Shown here: in pieces, positions 1-5,441 of the stretch
Position numbering within the stretch: the stretch's first letter is position 1
How the letters are laid out: every line of letters begins with the position of its first letter
From: an uncultured Leptotrichia sp.
GTDB taxonomy: Bacteria; Fusobacteriota; Fusobacteriia; Fusobacteriales; Leptotrichiaceae
Direction: 5' to 3'
DNA: 5,549 bases
NCBI GenBank assembly: GCA_938017765.1
Contig: CALIJH010000020.1
Coordinates: 1-5,549, forward strand
The notes under the pieces: model-generated
The model's input: the letters and a program-made list of their open reading frames with translations, nothing else
What the model was told of the DNA's origin: nothing
The model's database searches: none
Position numbers and translations under genes: made by a program

Positions 1-93
1 TATAAAAATATTATTATAAATTTAACATAACCCAAACAAATTCAAAATTGAGATATTTAAAAATTATTTTTTAAAATTAAAAATGTTTTGCGT

Positions 94-122
94 TTCCCTA
101 CATACAAAGTAGGGAATTTTTT
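94..122 (+). terminator. Intrinsic terminator of an upstream unit
   Basis: Perfect 8-bp inverted repeat: TTCCCTAC (94-101) pairs with GTAGGGAA (109-116) around a 7-nt loop, followed directly by six T (117-122) and then a further T-rich stretch. This is the classic rho-independent form for rightward transcription. No gene end is recognisable in bases 1-93, so the gene it serves lies to the left of the window. It isolates pckA from upstream read-through. Confidence 0.85.
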
Positions 123-243
123 GTTTTATTGATGTTAATTGCTAAATTTTATGATAGATGATTGTAAAAGTAAAGACTAGGAAGTTTAAAGAATATCAAC
201 CCTTATTAAAATAAAAAGTATTGATTTGTTAAATATGTTTATT

Positions 244-271
244 TTTACAAATGACTACAAAATTTTGTAAA
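244..271 (+). repeat. Nested inverted repeats ahead of pckA
   Basis: TTTACAAA (244-251) is the exact inverse of TTTGTAAA (264-271), giving 8-bp arms 12 nt apart. Inside this lies a perfect 14-bp palindrome at 256-269 (TACAAAATTTTGTA). The two structures are mutually exclusive as RNA because both use the right arm. The element ends 3 nt before the pckA Shine-Dalgarno. It could be an operator for a dimeric repressor or an mRNA structure affecting initiation. AT-rich DNA makes chance palindromes fairly common, so function is inferred only. Confidence 0.45.
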
Positions 272-274
272 TAC

Positions 275-280
275 GGAGGG
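275..280 (+). promoter_or_regulatory. Ribosome binding site deciding the pckA start
   Basis: GGAGGG lies 6 nt before the ATG at 287. The upstream in-frame ATG at 251 has no purine-rich site ahead of it and sits inside the inverted repeats, so 287 is preferred. Confidence 0.85.
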
Positions 281-286
281 AGTATT

Positions 287-1876
287 ATGAAAAAAGTGAC
301 AAAAGATTTGGAAAAATTAGGGATAGTGAATGTAGCTCAAGTTTATAGAAATTTGACACCTGCAGAACTTGTTGAACATGCGTTAAAAAGAGAGGAAGGC
401 ATATTGTCAGCAAGTGGAGCTTTAGTTGTAACGACAGGGAAGTATACAGGACGTTCTCCTGAAGATAAATATATCGTTGATACTCCGGGCATTCATGACT
501 CCATTGCATGGGGTAAAGTGAACAAACCCATTGAAAAAGAAAAATTTAACGCTATTTACGGGAAACTCGTATCCTATCTCCAGAACAGGGAAATTTTTAT
601 TTTTGACGGAATAGCAGGAGCGGATCCTGTATGCCGAAGAAAATTCAGAATTGTAAACGAGCTTGCCAGTCAGAATTTATTTATACATCAGTTATTAATA
701 AGACCTAATGCCGAAGAACTTGCTAATTATCATACTGCCGATTTTACGATTATTGCGGCACCCGGCTTTAAATGCAATCCCAAAGTAGATGGTACTCATT
801 CGGAAGCCGCCATTATTATCGACTATGAAGCTAAAATAGGAATTATATGCGGGTCCAGATATTCAGGAGAAATTAAGAAAAGTGTATTTTGTGTAATGAA
901 TTATCTGATGCCGAAAATAGACGTGCTTCCTATGCACTGTTCTGCAAATATAGACCCTGTAACAGGAAAAACGGCCATTTTCTTTGGACTGTCGGGGACA
1001 GGGAAAACTACATTGTCCACAGATCCTAACAGAAAGCTCATAGGAGATGATGAACATGGCTGGTCAAATCATGGAGTTTTCAACTTTGAAGGGGGATGCT
1101 ATGCGAAATGTATAGACTTGAAAGAAAAAAATGAGCCTGAAATATTTCACGCGATAAAATTTGGAAGTCTTGTCGAAAATGTTGTGATGAACCCTGATAC
1201 GAGGGAGCTGGATTTTTTTGACAGAAGCCTTACTGAAAATACTCGTGTCGGATATCCGATACATTACATAGAAAATGCACAGATACCGGGAGTGGGTGGA
1301 ATACCGTCAGTGGTGATATTCCTTACGGCAGATGCTTTCGGTGTGCTGCCTCCTATTTCCAAACTAAGTCAGGATGCGGCAATGTATCATTTTATAACGG
1401 GATTTACTTCCAAACTCGCAGGAACCGAACGCGGAGTTACAGAACCTCAACCTACTTTCTCGACTTGTTTCGGAGAGCCGTTTATGCCTATGGACCCGTC
1501 AGTTTATGCAAAAATGCTCGGAGAAAAAATTGAAAAATACAATACTAAAGTATATCTCATTAATACAGGCTGGTCGGGAGGACCTTACGGCATAGGCAAA
1601 CGTATGAACCTTAAGTATACAAGAGCTATGGTAACTGCCGCATTAAATGGTGAACTCGACAATGTGGAATATAAACATGATAATATTTTCAATGTAGATG
1701 TTCCTCAATTCTGTCCTGAAGTTCCAAGTGAAATTATGAACCCTGCCGATACATGGAAAAATAAGGAAGAATATGAAATCTATGCGAAAAAATTGGCTAA
1801 GATGTTTGAAGAAAACTTCCAAAACAAATATCCGAATATGCCTGAAAACATAGTAAATGCAGGACCTAAGGCTTAA
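287..1876 (+). CDS. pckA: Phosphoenolpyruvate carboxykinase (ATP)
   Basis: Cytoplasmic enzyme interconverting oxaloacetate + ATP and PEP + CO2 + ADP. The 529-residue product is of normal length for the ATP-dependent family. Visible motifs are TGRSPEDK with substrate-binding Arg56, GEIKKSVF with Lys198, MHCSAN with His217, the P-loop GLSGTGKTTLS at 234-244 (Lys240), and the second nucleotide/metal motif LIGDDEHGW with Asp254-Asp255. Lys198, His217 and Asp255 align with the Mn2+ ligands of E. coli PckA (Lys213, His232, Asp269), and Arg320 with Arg333. GxGKRMNLKYTRAM near the C-terminus is also typical. An in-frame ATG at 251 would add 12 residues but lacks a ribosome site. The gene heads a run with the Na+-pumping oxaloacetate decarboxylase genes, starting 92 nt downstream with no terminator between. 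This suggests it may work in the PEP-to-oxaloacetate direction during fermentation, though the reaction is reversible and gluconeogenic use is equally possible. No missing key residue or frame damage. Confidence 0.97.
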   Translation: MKKVTKDLEKLGIVNVAQVYRNLTPAELVEHALKREEGILSASGALVVTTGKYTGRSPEDKYIVDTPGIHDSIAWGKVNKPIEKEKFNAIYGKLVSYLQNREIFIFDGIAGADPVCRRKFRIVNELASQNLFIHQLLIRPNAEELANYHTADFTIIAAPGFKCNPKVDGTHSEAAIIIDYEAKIGIICGSRYSGEIKKSVFCVMNYLMPKIDVLPMHCSANIDPVTGKTAIFFGLSGTGKTTLSTDPNRKLIGDDEHGWSNHGVFNFEGGCYAKCIDLKEKNEPEIFHAIKFGSLVENVVMNPDTRELDFFDRSLTENTRVGYPIHYIENAQIPGVGGIPSVVIFLTADAFGVLPPISKLSQDAAMYHFITGFTSKLAGTERGVTEPQPTFSTCFGEPFMPMDPSVYAKMLGEKIEKYNTKVYLINTGWSGGPYGIGKRMNLKYTRAMVTAALNGELDNVEYKHDNIFNVDVPQFCPEVPSEIMNPADTWKNKEEYEIYAKKLAKMFEENFQNKYPNMPENIVNAGPKA

Positions 1877-1939
1877 ATTTGGAAACGGCTTGGAAAAATC
1901 GGAAAGGCAGTAAATTTATAAAAAGATAGATTAAGACAG

Positions 1940-1955
1940 TTTATACGAGTATAAA
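1940..1955 (+). repeat. Perfect inverted repeat abutting the oadA ribosome site
   Basis: TTTATAC (1940-1946) and GTATAAA (1949-1955) are exact inverses separated by GA. As RNA this folds to a 6-bp stem with a CGAG loop whose 3' strand runs straight into the GGAGG of oadA at 1956. The rest of the 92-nt pckA-oadA gap (1877-1968) has no terminator-like hairpin with a T tract and only poor promoter matches, so co-transcription with pckA is likely. It may be an operator, an mRNA stem modulating oadA translation or stability, or chance. Confidence 0.5.
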
Positions 1956-1960
1956 GGAGG
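1953..1960 (+). promoter_or_regulatory. Ribosome binding site for TTG-initiated oadA
   Basis: AAAGGAGG is a near-perfect Shine-Dalgarno, 8 nt before a TTG codon at 1969. It decides the use of the non-ATG start. Its first three bases are the 3' end of the adjoining inverted repeat. Confidence 0.9.
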
Positions 1961-1968
1961 AAGAAACA

Positions 1969-3351
1969 TTGAGCAAAGTGAAAATAACAGAGACATCGTT
2001 AAGAGACGGTCATCAGTCATTAATGGCAACAAGGCTCACAACGGATGAAATGCTTCCCATAGTAGAAAAAATGGACAAGGCAGGATATTATGCCCTTGAA
2101 GTATGGGGAGGAGCTACTTTTGATTCGGCGATAAGATTTTTAAATGAAGACCCGTGGGAAAGATTGAGAGAAATAAGAAAAAGAGCCCAAAATACTAAAT
2201 TACAGATGCTCCTGAGAGGTCAGAACTTATTGGGATATAGACATTATGCCGACGATATAGTAGATAAATTTGTAGAGAAGTCCATAAAAAACGGTATAGA
2301 TATAATAAGAATATTCGACGCTCTGAATGATGTCAGAAATATAAGACAGGCATCCGAAAGTACAAAAAAATACGGAGGACACAGCCAACTGGGGATATGC
2401 TACACTATAAGCCCCGTACATACAGTGGAATATTATAAAAATCTTGCAATGGAAATGCAGGAAATGGGAGCCGACTCCATAGCCATAAAAGATATGGCGG
2501 GGATATTGCTCCCTTACAGGGCATATGAGCTTGTAAAGGAACTGAAAAAAGTAGTAAATGTTCCGATAGAAGTGCATACTCATAATACTGCGGGACTTGG
2601 TGCAATGACAAACCTGAAATCCATAGAAGCGGGAGTGGATATAGTAGATACCGCAATTTCTCCATTATCAGGGGGGACTTCCCAGCCGACTACGGAGTCG
2701 CTTGTGAGAACTTTGGCAGGGACGGAATACGATACAGGGATTAACCTTGATTTGTTGAAAGAGATAGCCGAATATTTCAAACCGATAAGAAAAAAATATC
2801 TTGAAAAAGGAACATTAAATCCGCAGGCATTATTTACAGAGCCTAATATAGTGGAATATCAGCTTCCGGGAGGAATGCTCTCAAATATGCTTTCCCAGCT
2901 GAAAGCACAGAAAGCTGAGGATAGATATGAAGATGTACTGAAAGAAATACCGAAAGTAAGAGCTGACTTGGGTTATCCTCCGTTAGTAACGCCTATGAGC
3001 CAGATGACAGGGACTCAGGCAGTATTTAATGTATTGACGGGTGAAAGATACAAAATGATACCGAAAGAAATAAAAGATTATGTAAAAGGGCTATATGGAA
3101 AGTCTCCCGTGCCTATTTCGGATGAAATGAAAAAGAAAATAATAGGAGATGAGGAAGTGTTTACAGGACGACCTGCCGACCTTTTAAATAATGAATATGA
3201 GGAAATAAAAAAAGAGGCGGGAGATTTAGTGCGAAGTGAAGAGGATATATTGACTTATGCTATGTTCCCTCAAGTAGCCCGAACATATTTTGAAAAAAGA
3301 AACAATCCTCAGGAAAAAATAAAAGTACAGACTATAAATGTCATATTTTAG
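1969..3351 (+). CDS. oadA: Oxaloacetate decarboxylase alpha subunit, carboxyltransferase part
   Basis: Transfers CO2 from oxaloacetate to biotin, releasing pyruvate, as the peripheral catalytic subunit of the membrane Na+-pumping decarboxylase. The 460-residue product has an HMGL-like TIM barrel in about the first 270 residues, then the PYC/OADA domain (YQLPGGMLSN at 297-306, GYPPLVTPMSQ at 335-345). Metal-site residues Asp13 (in LRDGHQS), His203 and His205 (EVHTHN) and the catalytic Lys174 (IAIKDMAG) align with Asp17, His207, His209 and Lys178 of Klebsiella OadA at a constant offset of 4. The usual C-terminal biotinyl domain (family length near 590-600) is absent: the protein stops where the linker would begin, and the domain is a separate gene at 3863. 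The start is TTG, set by a strong ribosome site and by the conserved N-terminus. The substrate is oxaloacetate rather than an acyl-CoA, because the acyl-CoA decarboxylases use unrelated crotonase-like carboxyltransferases. A pyruvate carboxylase B-type role is the remaining alternative, made unlikely by the oadB and oadG neighbours. Confidence 0.93.
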   Translation: MSKVKITETSLRDGHQSLMATRLTTDEMLPIVEKMDKAGYYALEVWGGATFDSAIRFLNEDPWERLREIRKRAQNTKLQMLLRGQNLLGYRHYADDIVDKFVEKSIKNGIDIIRIFDALNDVRNIRQASESTKKYGGHSQLGICYTISPVHTVEYYKNLAMEMQEMGADSIAIKDMAGILLPYRAYELVKELKKVVNVPIEVHTHNTAGLGAMTNLKSIEAGVDIVDTAISPLSGGTSQPTTESLVRTLAGTEYDTGINLDLLKEIAEYFKPIRKKYLEKGTLNPQALFTEPNIVEYQLPGGMLSNMLSQLKAQKAEDRYEDVLKEIPKVRADLGYPPLVTPMSQMTGTQAVFNVLTGERYKMIPKEIKDYVKGLYGKSPVPISDEMKKKIIGDEEVFTGRPADLLNNEYEEIKKEAGDLVRSEEDILTYAMFPQVARTYFEKRNNPQEKIKVQTINVIF

Positions 3352-3352
3352 G

Positions 3353-3359
3353 AAAGGAG
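3353..3359 (+). promoter_or_regulatory. Shine-Dalgarno between oadA and oadG
   Basis: AAAGGAG starts 2 nt after the oadA stop. It lies 4 nt before the ATG of a 14-codon ORF (3364), which is unusually close, but 55 nt before the probable oadG ATG (3415), which has no purine-rich site of its own. With the hairpin at 3362-3406 folded, the path from this site to 3415 shrinks to 10 nt. See the matching findings. Confidence 0.75.
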
Positions 3360-3361
3360 CG

Positions 3362-3406
3362 ATATGAATAGAGTTTTCTTTATATTTTTCGGATACTCTA
3401 TCATAT
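3362..3406 (+). promoter_or_regulatory. Hairpin between Shine-Dalgarno and oadG start
   Basis: Left arm ATATGA (3362-3367), bulged A3368, TAGAGT (3369-3374). Right arm ACTCTA (3395-3400) then TCATAT (3401-3406). All 12 base pairs are Watson-Crick, three of them G-C, around a 20-nt T-rich loop. It is not a terminator, since no T tract follows. It occupies almost exactly the interval between the ribosome site and the oadG start, suggesting a role in placing or gating initiation. Seen directly: the pairing. Inferred: the function. Confidence 0.6.
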
Positions 3407-3408
3407 GA
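3364..3408 (+). other. Possible 14-codon leader ORF before oadG
   Basis: ATG with a close Shine-Dalgarno (4 nt) opens a 14-codon frame encoding the hydrophobic peptide MNRVFFIFFGYSII and ends at TGA (3406-3408). It is in the same frame as oadG, whose ATG follows two codons later. It could be a translated leader that delivers ribosomes for reinitiation, the true oadG N-terminus interrupted by a nonsense codon, or merely a by-product of the hairpin's T-rich loop, which naturally encodes Phe and Ile. I cannot separate these from one sequence. Confidence 0.3.
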
Positions 3409-3414
3409 AAATAT

Positions 3415-3756
3415 ATGAGAATACTGTATGGAAATTCTCCCATAACGTTCGGAGATTCACTGTGGATAACAATAGTGAGCATGGCAATAGTGTTTTTAGT
3501 ATTAATCCTGATTTCGTCCATATTGTCGCTTTTAAAATATTTACCGGCTGAAAAGGAAAAAACGGAAAATAAAAAAAATATCAATAAGTCTGTTGTAAGT
3601 AATTCTTCGGTTTCCTTGGCTGAAAATAAGAAAATAAAACCCGAAGATATAAAAGATGACAGAATGCTTGCAGCTGTTACGGCAGCAGTAATCGATGCGG
3701 CAGGAGAAACTGAAAATGCCTATATAAGAGTAAAATCAATAAAAGAAATTAATTAG
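3415..3756 (+). CDS. oadG: OadG-type small membrane subunit of the decarboxylase
   Basis: A 113-residue protein of the OAD gamma / MmdD delta type, which in characterised pumps anchors the carboxyltransferase to the membrane and is needed for complex assembly. One membrane helix is clear at about residues 16-40 (WITIVSMAIVFLVLILISS and beyond). A Lys/Glu/Asn-rich linker follows at about 44-78. The end is the family-typical amphipathic segment DDRMLAAVTAAVIDAAGE, closing in RVKSIKEIN. Assignment rests on this architecture and on its place between oadA and the biotin carrier; sequence conservation in this family is poor. The protein has no histidine or cysteine, so it lacks the metal-binding histidines reported for Klebsiella OadG. 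The start is uncertain: ATG 3415 has no adjacent ribosome site, and the nearest one lies upstream of a hairpin and an in-frame TGA. If 3406-3408 is a nonsense mutation, the ancestral protein began at 3364. Confidence 0.8.
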   Translation: MRILYGNSPITFGDSLWITIVSMAIVFLVLILISSILSLLKYLPAEKEKTENKKNINKSVVSNSSVSLAENKKIKPEDIKDDRMLAAVTAAVIDAAGETENAYIRVKSIKEIN

Positions 3757-3777
3757 GATTAAAGATTAATCAGATTT

Positions 3778-3803
3778 ATAAAGGTTTGTATTATTGCCTT
3801 TAT
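3778..3803 (+). repeat. Intercistronic hairpin between oadG and the biotin carrier gene
   Basis: ATAAAGG (3778-3784) pairs exactly with CCTTTAT (3797-3803) around a 12-nt loop, extendable by a T-G wobble at the base. No T tract follows, so it does not look like a terminator. It lies in the longest gap within the oad genes (106 nt, 3757-3862). It could be an RNA processing or stabilising element that sets subunit stoichiometry; function is unknown. No convincing promoter was seen in this gap. Confidence 0.45.
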
Positions 3804-3851
3804 GCTCCGAAAAGGATTATGCGTTACCTGAAAAACGTAAATATATTTATA

Positions 3852-3856
3852 GGGAG
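3852..3856 (+). promoter_or_regulatory. Ribosome binding site deciding the biotin carrier start
   Basis: GGGAG is 6 nt before the ATG at 3863. A longer in-frame reading from TTG 3794 has no such site and begins within the loop of the intercistronic hairpin. A perfect 12-bp AT palindrome (3838-3849) ends 2 nt before this site. Confidence 0.75.
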
Positions 3857-3862
3857 AGAATT

Positions 3863-4228
3863 ATGATAAAAGTATATAAAATAAAAATTGGAGAAAAAGT
3901 TTATGAAGTTGAACTGGAAGCAGTAAGTGAAAAAGAAGGGAAAATAGAAACCGAAGCACCTAAGAGTAAAGAGGTAAAGGAAGAAAATCCTCCAAAACTA
4001 GCAGCAGCTGAAGGAACTGCAAAAGTGGAAGCACCCATGCAGGGTCTTGTAGTAAGTATAGATGTATCCTCAGGGCAAAAAGTCAAGGCGGGAGAAACGC
4101 TTATTGTCCTTGAAGCGATGAAAATGGAAAATCCGATAGTTGCTCCTGTGGACGGAACCGTAGCGGGGATACATGTATCCAAAGGAGATACTGTAGAAAC
4201 TGGAGCATTGCTCGTTAGTTTATCTTAG
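3863..4228 (+). CDS. Biotin carboxyl carrier protein of the oxaloacetate decarboxylase
   Basis: A 121-residue biotin carrier that would shuttle CO2 between the OadA active site and OadB. It begins with a short beta-rich segment (MIKVYKIKIGEKVYEVELE), as in the free carrier subunits GcdC and MmdC. A charged, Glu/Lys-rich flexible linker covers about residues 22-53. A complete biotinyl domain runs from about 54 to 121, with the biotin-accepting Lys87 in EAMKMEN, 34 residues from the C-terminus as expected. It supplies the domain missing from OadA. Biotinylation would require a BirA ligase encoded elsewhere. The start is ATG 3863; an upstream in-frame TTG (3794) would add 23 residues that do not resemble the family. 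oadB follows after 19 nt, so the two are surely co-translated from one message. An acetyl-CoA carboxylase AccB role is unlikely, since no accC lies beside it. I leave the symbol blank because naming varies (oadA C-terminal part, gcdC or mmdC). Confidence 0.92.
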   Translation: MIKVYKIKIGEKVYEVELEAVSEKEGKIETEAPKSKEVKEENPPKLAAAEGTAKVEAPMQGLVVSIDVSSGQKVKAGETLIVLEAMKMENPIVAPVDGTVAGIHVSKGDTVETGALLVSLS

Positions 4229-4247
4229 GTAGTGAAAGGAGAAAAAA

Positions 4248-5366
4248 ATGGAGTTACTGAAAACCCTTTACAATACGACAGGATTGTCAATGCTGACATG
4301 GCAGCAGTTCATAATGATAATAATAGCATTAATTTTACTATATCTGGCAATAAAAAGGGGGTATGAGCCTTATTTATTATTGCCTATATCATTCGGAATG
4401 CTGCTCGTGAATTTGCCGGGAATACCTAAAGAAGGTATGATGGAATCGGGAGGGCTGCTGTATTATCTGTATCAGGGAGTGAAACTTGGAATATACCCGC
4501 CGTTAATATTTCTGGCAATAGGGGCAAGTACAGATTTTGGTCCTCTGATTGCCAATCCTAAAAGTTTGCTATTGGGAGCGGCAGCACAATTAGGAATATT
4601 TCTTGCGTTTATAGGTGCGATAATGCTCGGTCTTACAGGTAGAGAAGCTGCTTCCATAGGGATAATAGGAGGAGCTGACGGACCTACAGCTATTTATCTG
4701 ACTACAAAATTGGCACCTGATTTGTTAGGACCTATAGCCGTAGCGGCTTATTCATATATGGCATTAGTGCCTATAATACAGCCTCCTATAATAAGACTGC
4801 TCACAACAAAGCAGGAAAGACAGATAAAAATGGTACAATTGCGGGAAGTAGGAAAAAATGAGAAAATTCTGTTTCCTATAGCCGTTACAATAATAGTAAC
4901 ATTACTTATACCGTCAGCAGCTCCCCTGATAGGAATGCTGATGTTGGGAAATCTCATAAAAGAATCGGGAGTGGTCGGAAATTTGGTCGAACATGTGAGA
5001 GGTGCAATGCTTTACTGTATAACAATAGTACTTGGAACAACGGTAGGAGCTACAGCCAATGCCCATACTTTTCTTAATGTTACTACATTGAAAATACTGG
5101 CATTAGGATTATTTGCCTTTGCTTTTGGAACTGTGGGCGGAGTACTGTTCGGGAAAATAATGTGTAAATTAAGTGGCGGAAAAGTAAATCCGATGATAGG
5201 AGCAGCGGGAGTATCGGCTGTACCTATGGCTGCCAGAGTAGTCCAGAAAGTAGGACAGGAAGAAAATCCGGGAAATTTTCTGCTTATGCACGCAATGGGA
5301 CCTAACGTTGCAGGAGTAATAGGGTCGGCAGTCGCTGCCGGAGTGCTGCTTATAATATTTAAATAA
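4248..5366 (+). CDS. oadB: Oxaloacetate decarboxylase beta subunit (Na+ pump)
   Basis: Integral membrane subunit that decarboxylates carboxybiotin and couples this to Na+ export. It has 372 residues, about the size of MmdB and GcdB and shorter at the N-terminus than Klebsiella OadB (433). Most of the chain is hydrophobic, with clear membrane segments near 20-36, 42-58, 106-128, 161-178, 207-232, 253-266, 282-304 and 349-371, and with re-entrant-type Gly-rich stretches. The residues linked to Na+ and proton transfer in Klebsiella OadB are all present at a constant offset of 59: Asp144 (GGADGPTAIY, Asp203), Tyr170 (Tyr229), Asn314 (Asn373), Gly318 (Gly377), Ser323 (Ser382), Arg330 (Arg389) and Asn353 (Asn412). 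AAAGGAG (4235-4241) lies 6 nt before the ATG. It is the last gene of the unit, followed by an intrinsic terminator. The family alone cannot tell oxaloacetate from methylmalonyl- or glutaconyl-CoA decarboxylases; the OadA neighbour decides for oxaloacetate. Confidence 0.96.
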   Translation: MELLKTLYNTTGLSMLTWQQFIMIIIALILLYLAIKRGYEPYLLLPISFGMLLVNLPGIPKEGMMESGGLLYYLYQGVKLGIYPPLIFLAIGASTDFGPLIANPKSLLLGAAAQLGIFLAFIGAIMLGLTGREAASIGIIGGADGPTAIYLTTKLAPDLLGPIAVAAYSYMALVPIIQPPIIRLLTTKQERQIKMVQLREVGKNEKILFPIAVTIIVTLLIPSAAPLIGMLMLGNLIKESGVVGNLVEHVRGAMLYCITIVLGTTVGATANAHTFLNVTTLKILALGLFAFAFGTVGGVLFGKIMCKLSGGKVNPMIGAAGVSAVPMAARVVQKVGQEENPGNFLLMHAMGPNVAGVIGSAVAAGVLLIIFK

Positions 5367-5384
5367 ATATATAGGATAAAATGG

Positions 5385-5400
5385 AGATATACGAATATCT
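5385..5400 (+). repeat. Short inverted repeat before the operon terminator
   Basis: AGATAT (5385-5390) and ATATCT (5395-5400) are exact inverses around ACGA, directly adjoining the terminator stem at 5401. It may stack on the terminator and protect the 3' end of the message, or be chance in AT-rich DNA. Confidence 0.3.
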
Positions 5401-5429
5401 ATGAGGGCTTACTATTGCCCTCGTTTTTT
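5401..5429 (+). terminator. Intrinsic terminator of the pckA-oad operon
   Basis: GAGGGC (5403-5408) pairs with GCCCTC (5417-5422) around an 8-nt loop. The stem extends by a T-G wobble and an A-T pair to 5401 and 5424, and six T follow (5424-5429). Together with the absence of any terminator between the five genes, this supports a single transcription unit ending 35-63 nt after the oadB stop. Confidence 0.92.
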
Positions 5430-5441
5430 ATTTATTAAAAA

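Larger units (their letters stand above)
123..286 (+). promoter_or_regulatory. pckA leader with weak promoter candidates
   Basis: This gene-free stretch between the upstream terminator and pckA should contain the operon promoter. Two weak sigma70-like candidates are visible. One is TTGATG (129-134) with TATGAT (150-155), spacer 15 nt. The other is TTTAAA (185-190) with TAAAAT (207-212), spacer 16 nt. Neither is convincing in DNA this AT-rich, and the true start cannot be chosen by eye. The 3' end of the stretch carries the inverted repeats listed separately. I see no riboswitch-like conserved structure. Confidence 0.35.

Noticed and set aside
251..286. In-frame ATG at 251 as the pckA start (12 extra residues)
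   Set aside because: No ribosome site ahead of it, its codons overlap the inverted repeats, and the ATG at 287 has GGAGGG at good spacing and gives a normal family N-terminus.
1877..1939. Internal promoter for oadA
   Set aside because: The best pairs (for example TTGGAA at 1890 with TAAATT at 1911) are poor matches with a 15-nt spacer; there is no better than background support.
2227..2783. Long open frames on the minus strand inside oadA, and similar ones inside pckA, the biotin carrier gene and oadB
   Set aside because: They lie wholly opposite well-supported genes, have no ribosome sites or recognisable motifs, and are expected shadows of the plus-strand coding sequence.
3405..3546. ATG at 3405 overlapping the leader TGA as ATGA, suggesting a coupled gene
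   Set aside because: Its frame differs from oadG and yields a non-hydrophobic peptide ending at TGA near 3546, with no family resemblance.
3794..3862. TTG at 3794 as the biotin carrier start (23 extra residues)
   Set aside because: It lies in the hairpin loop with no Shine-Dalgarno, and the extra residues are unlike carrier N-termini, which begin at MIKVYKIKIG.
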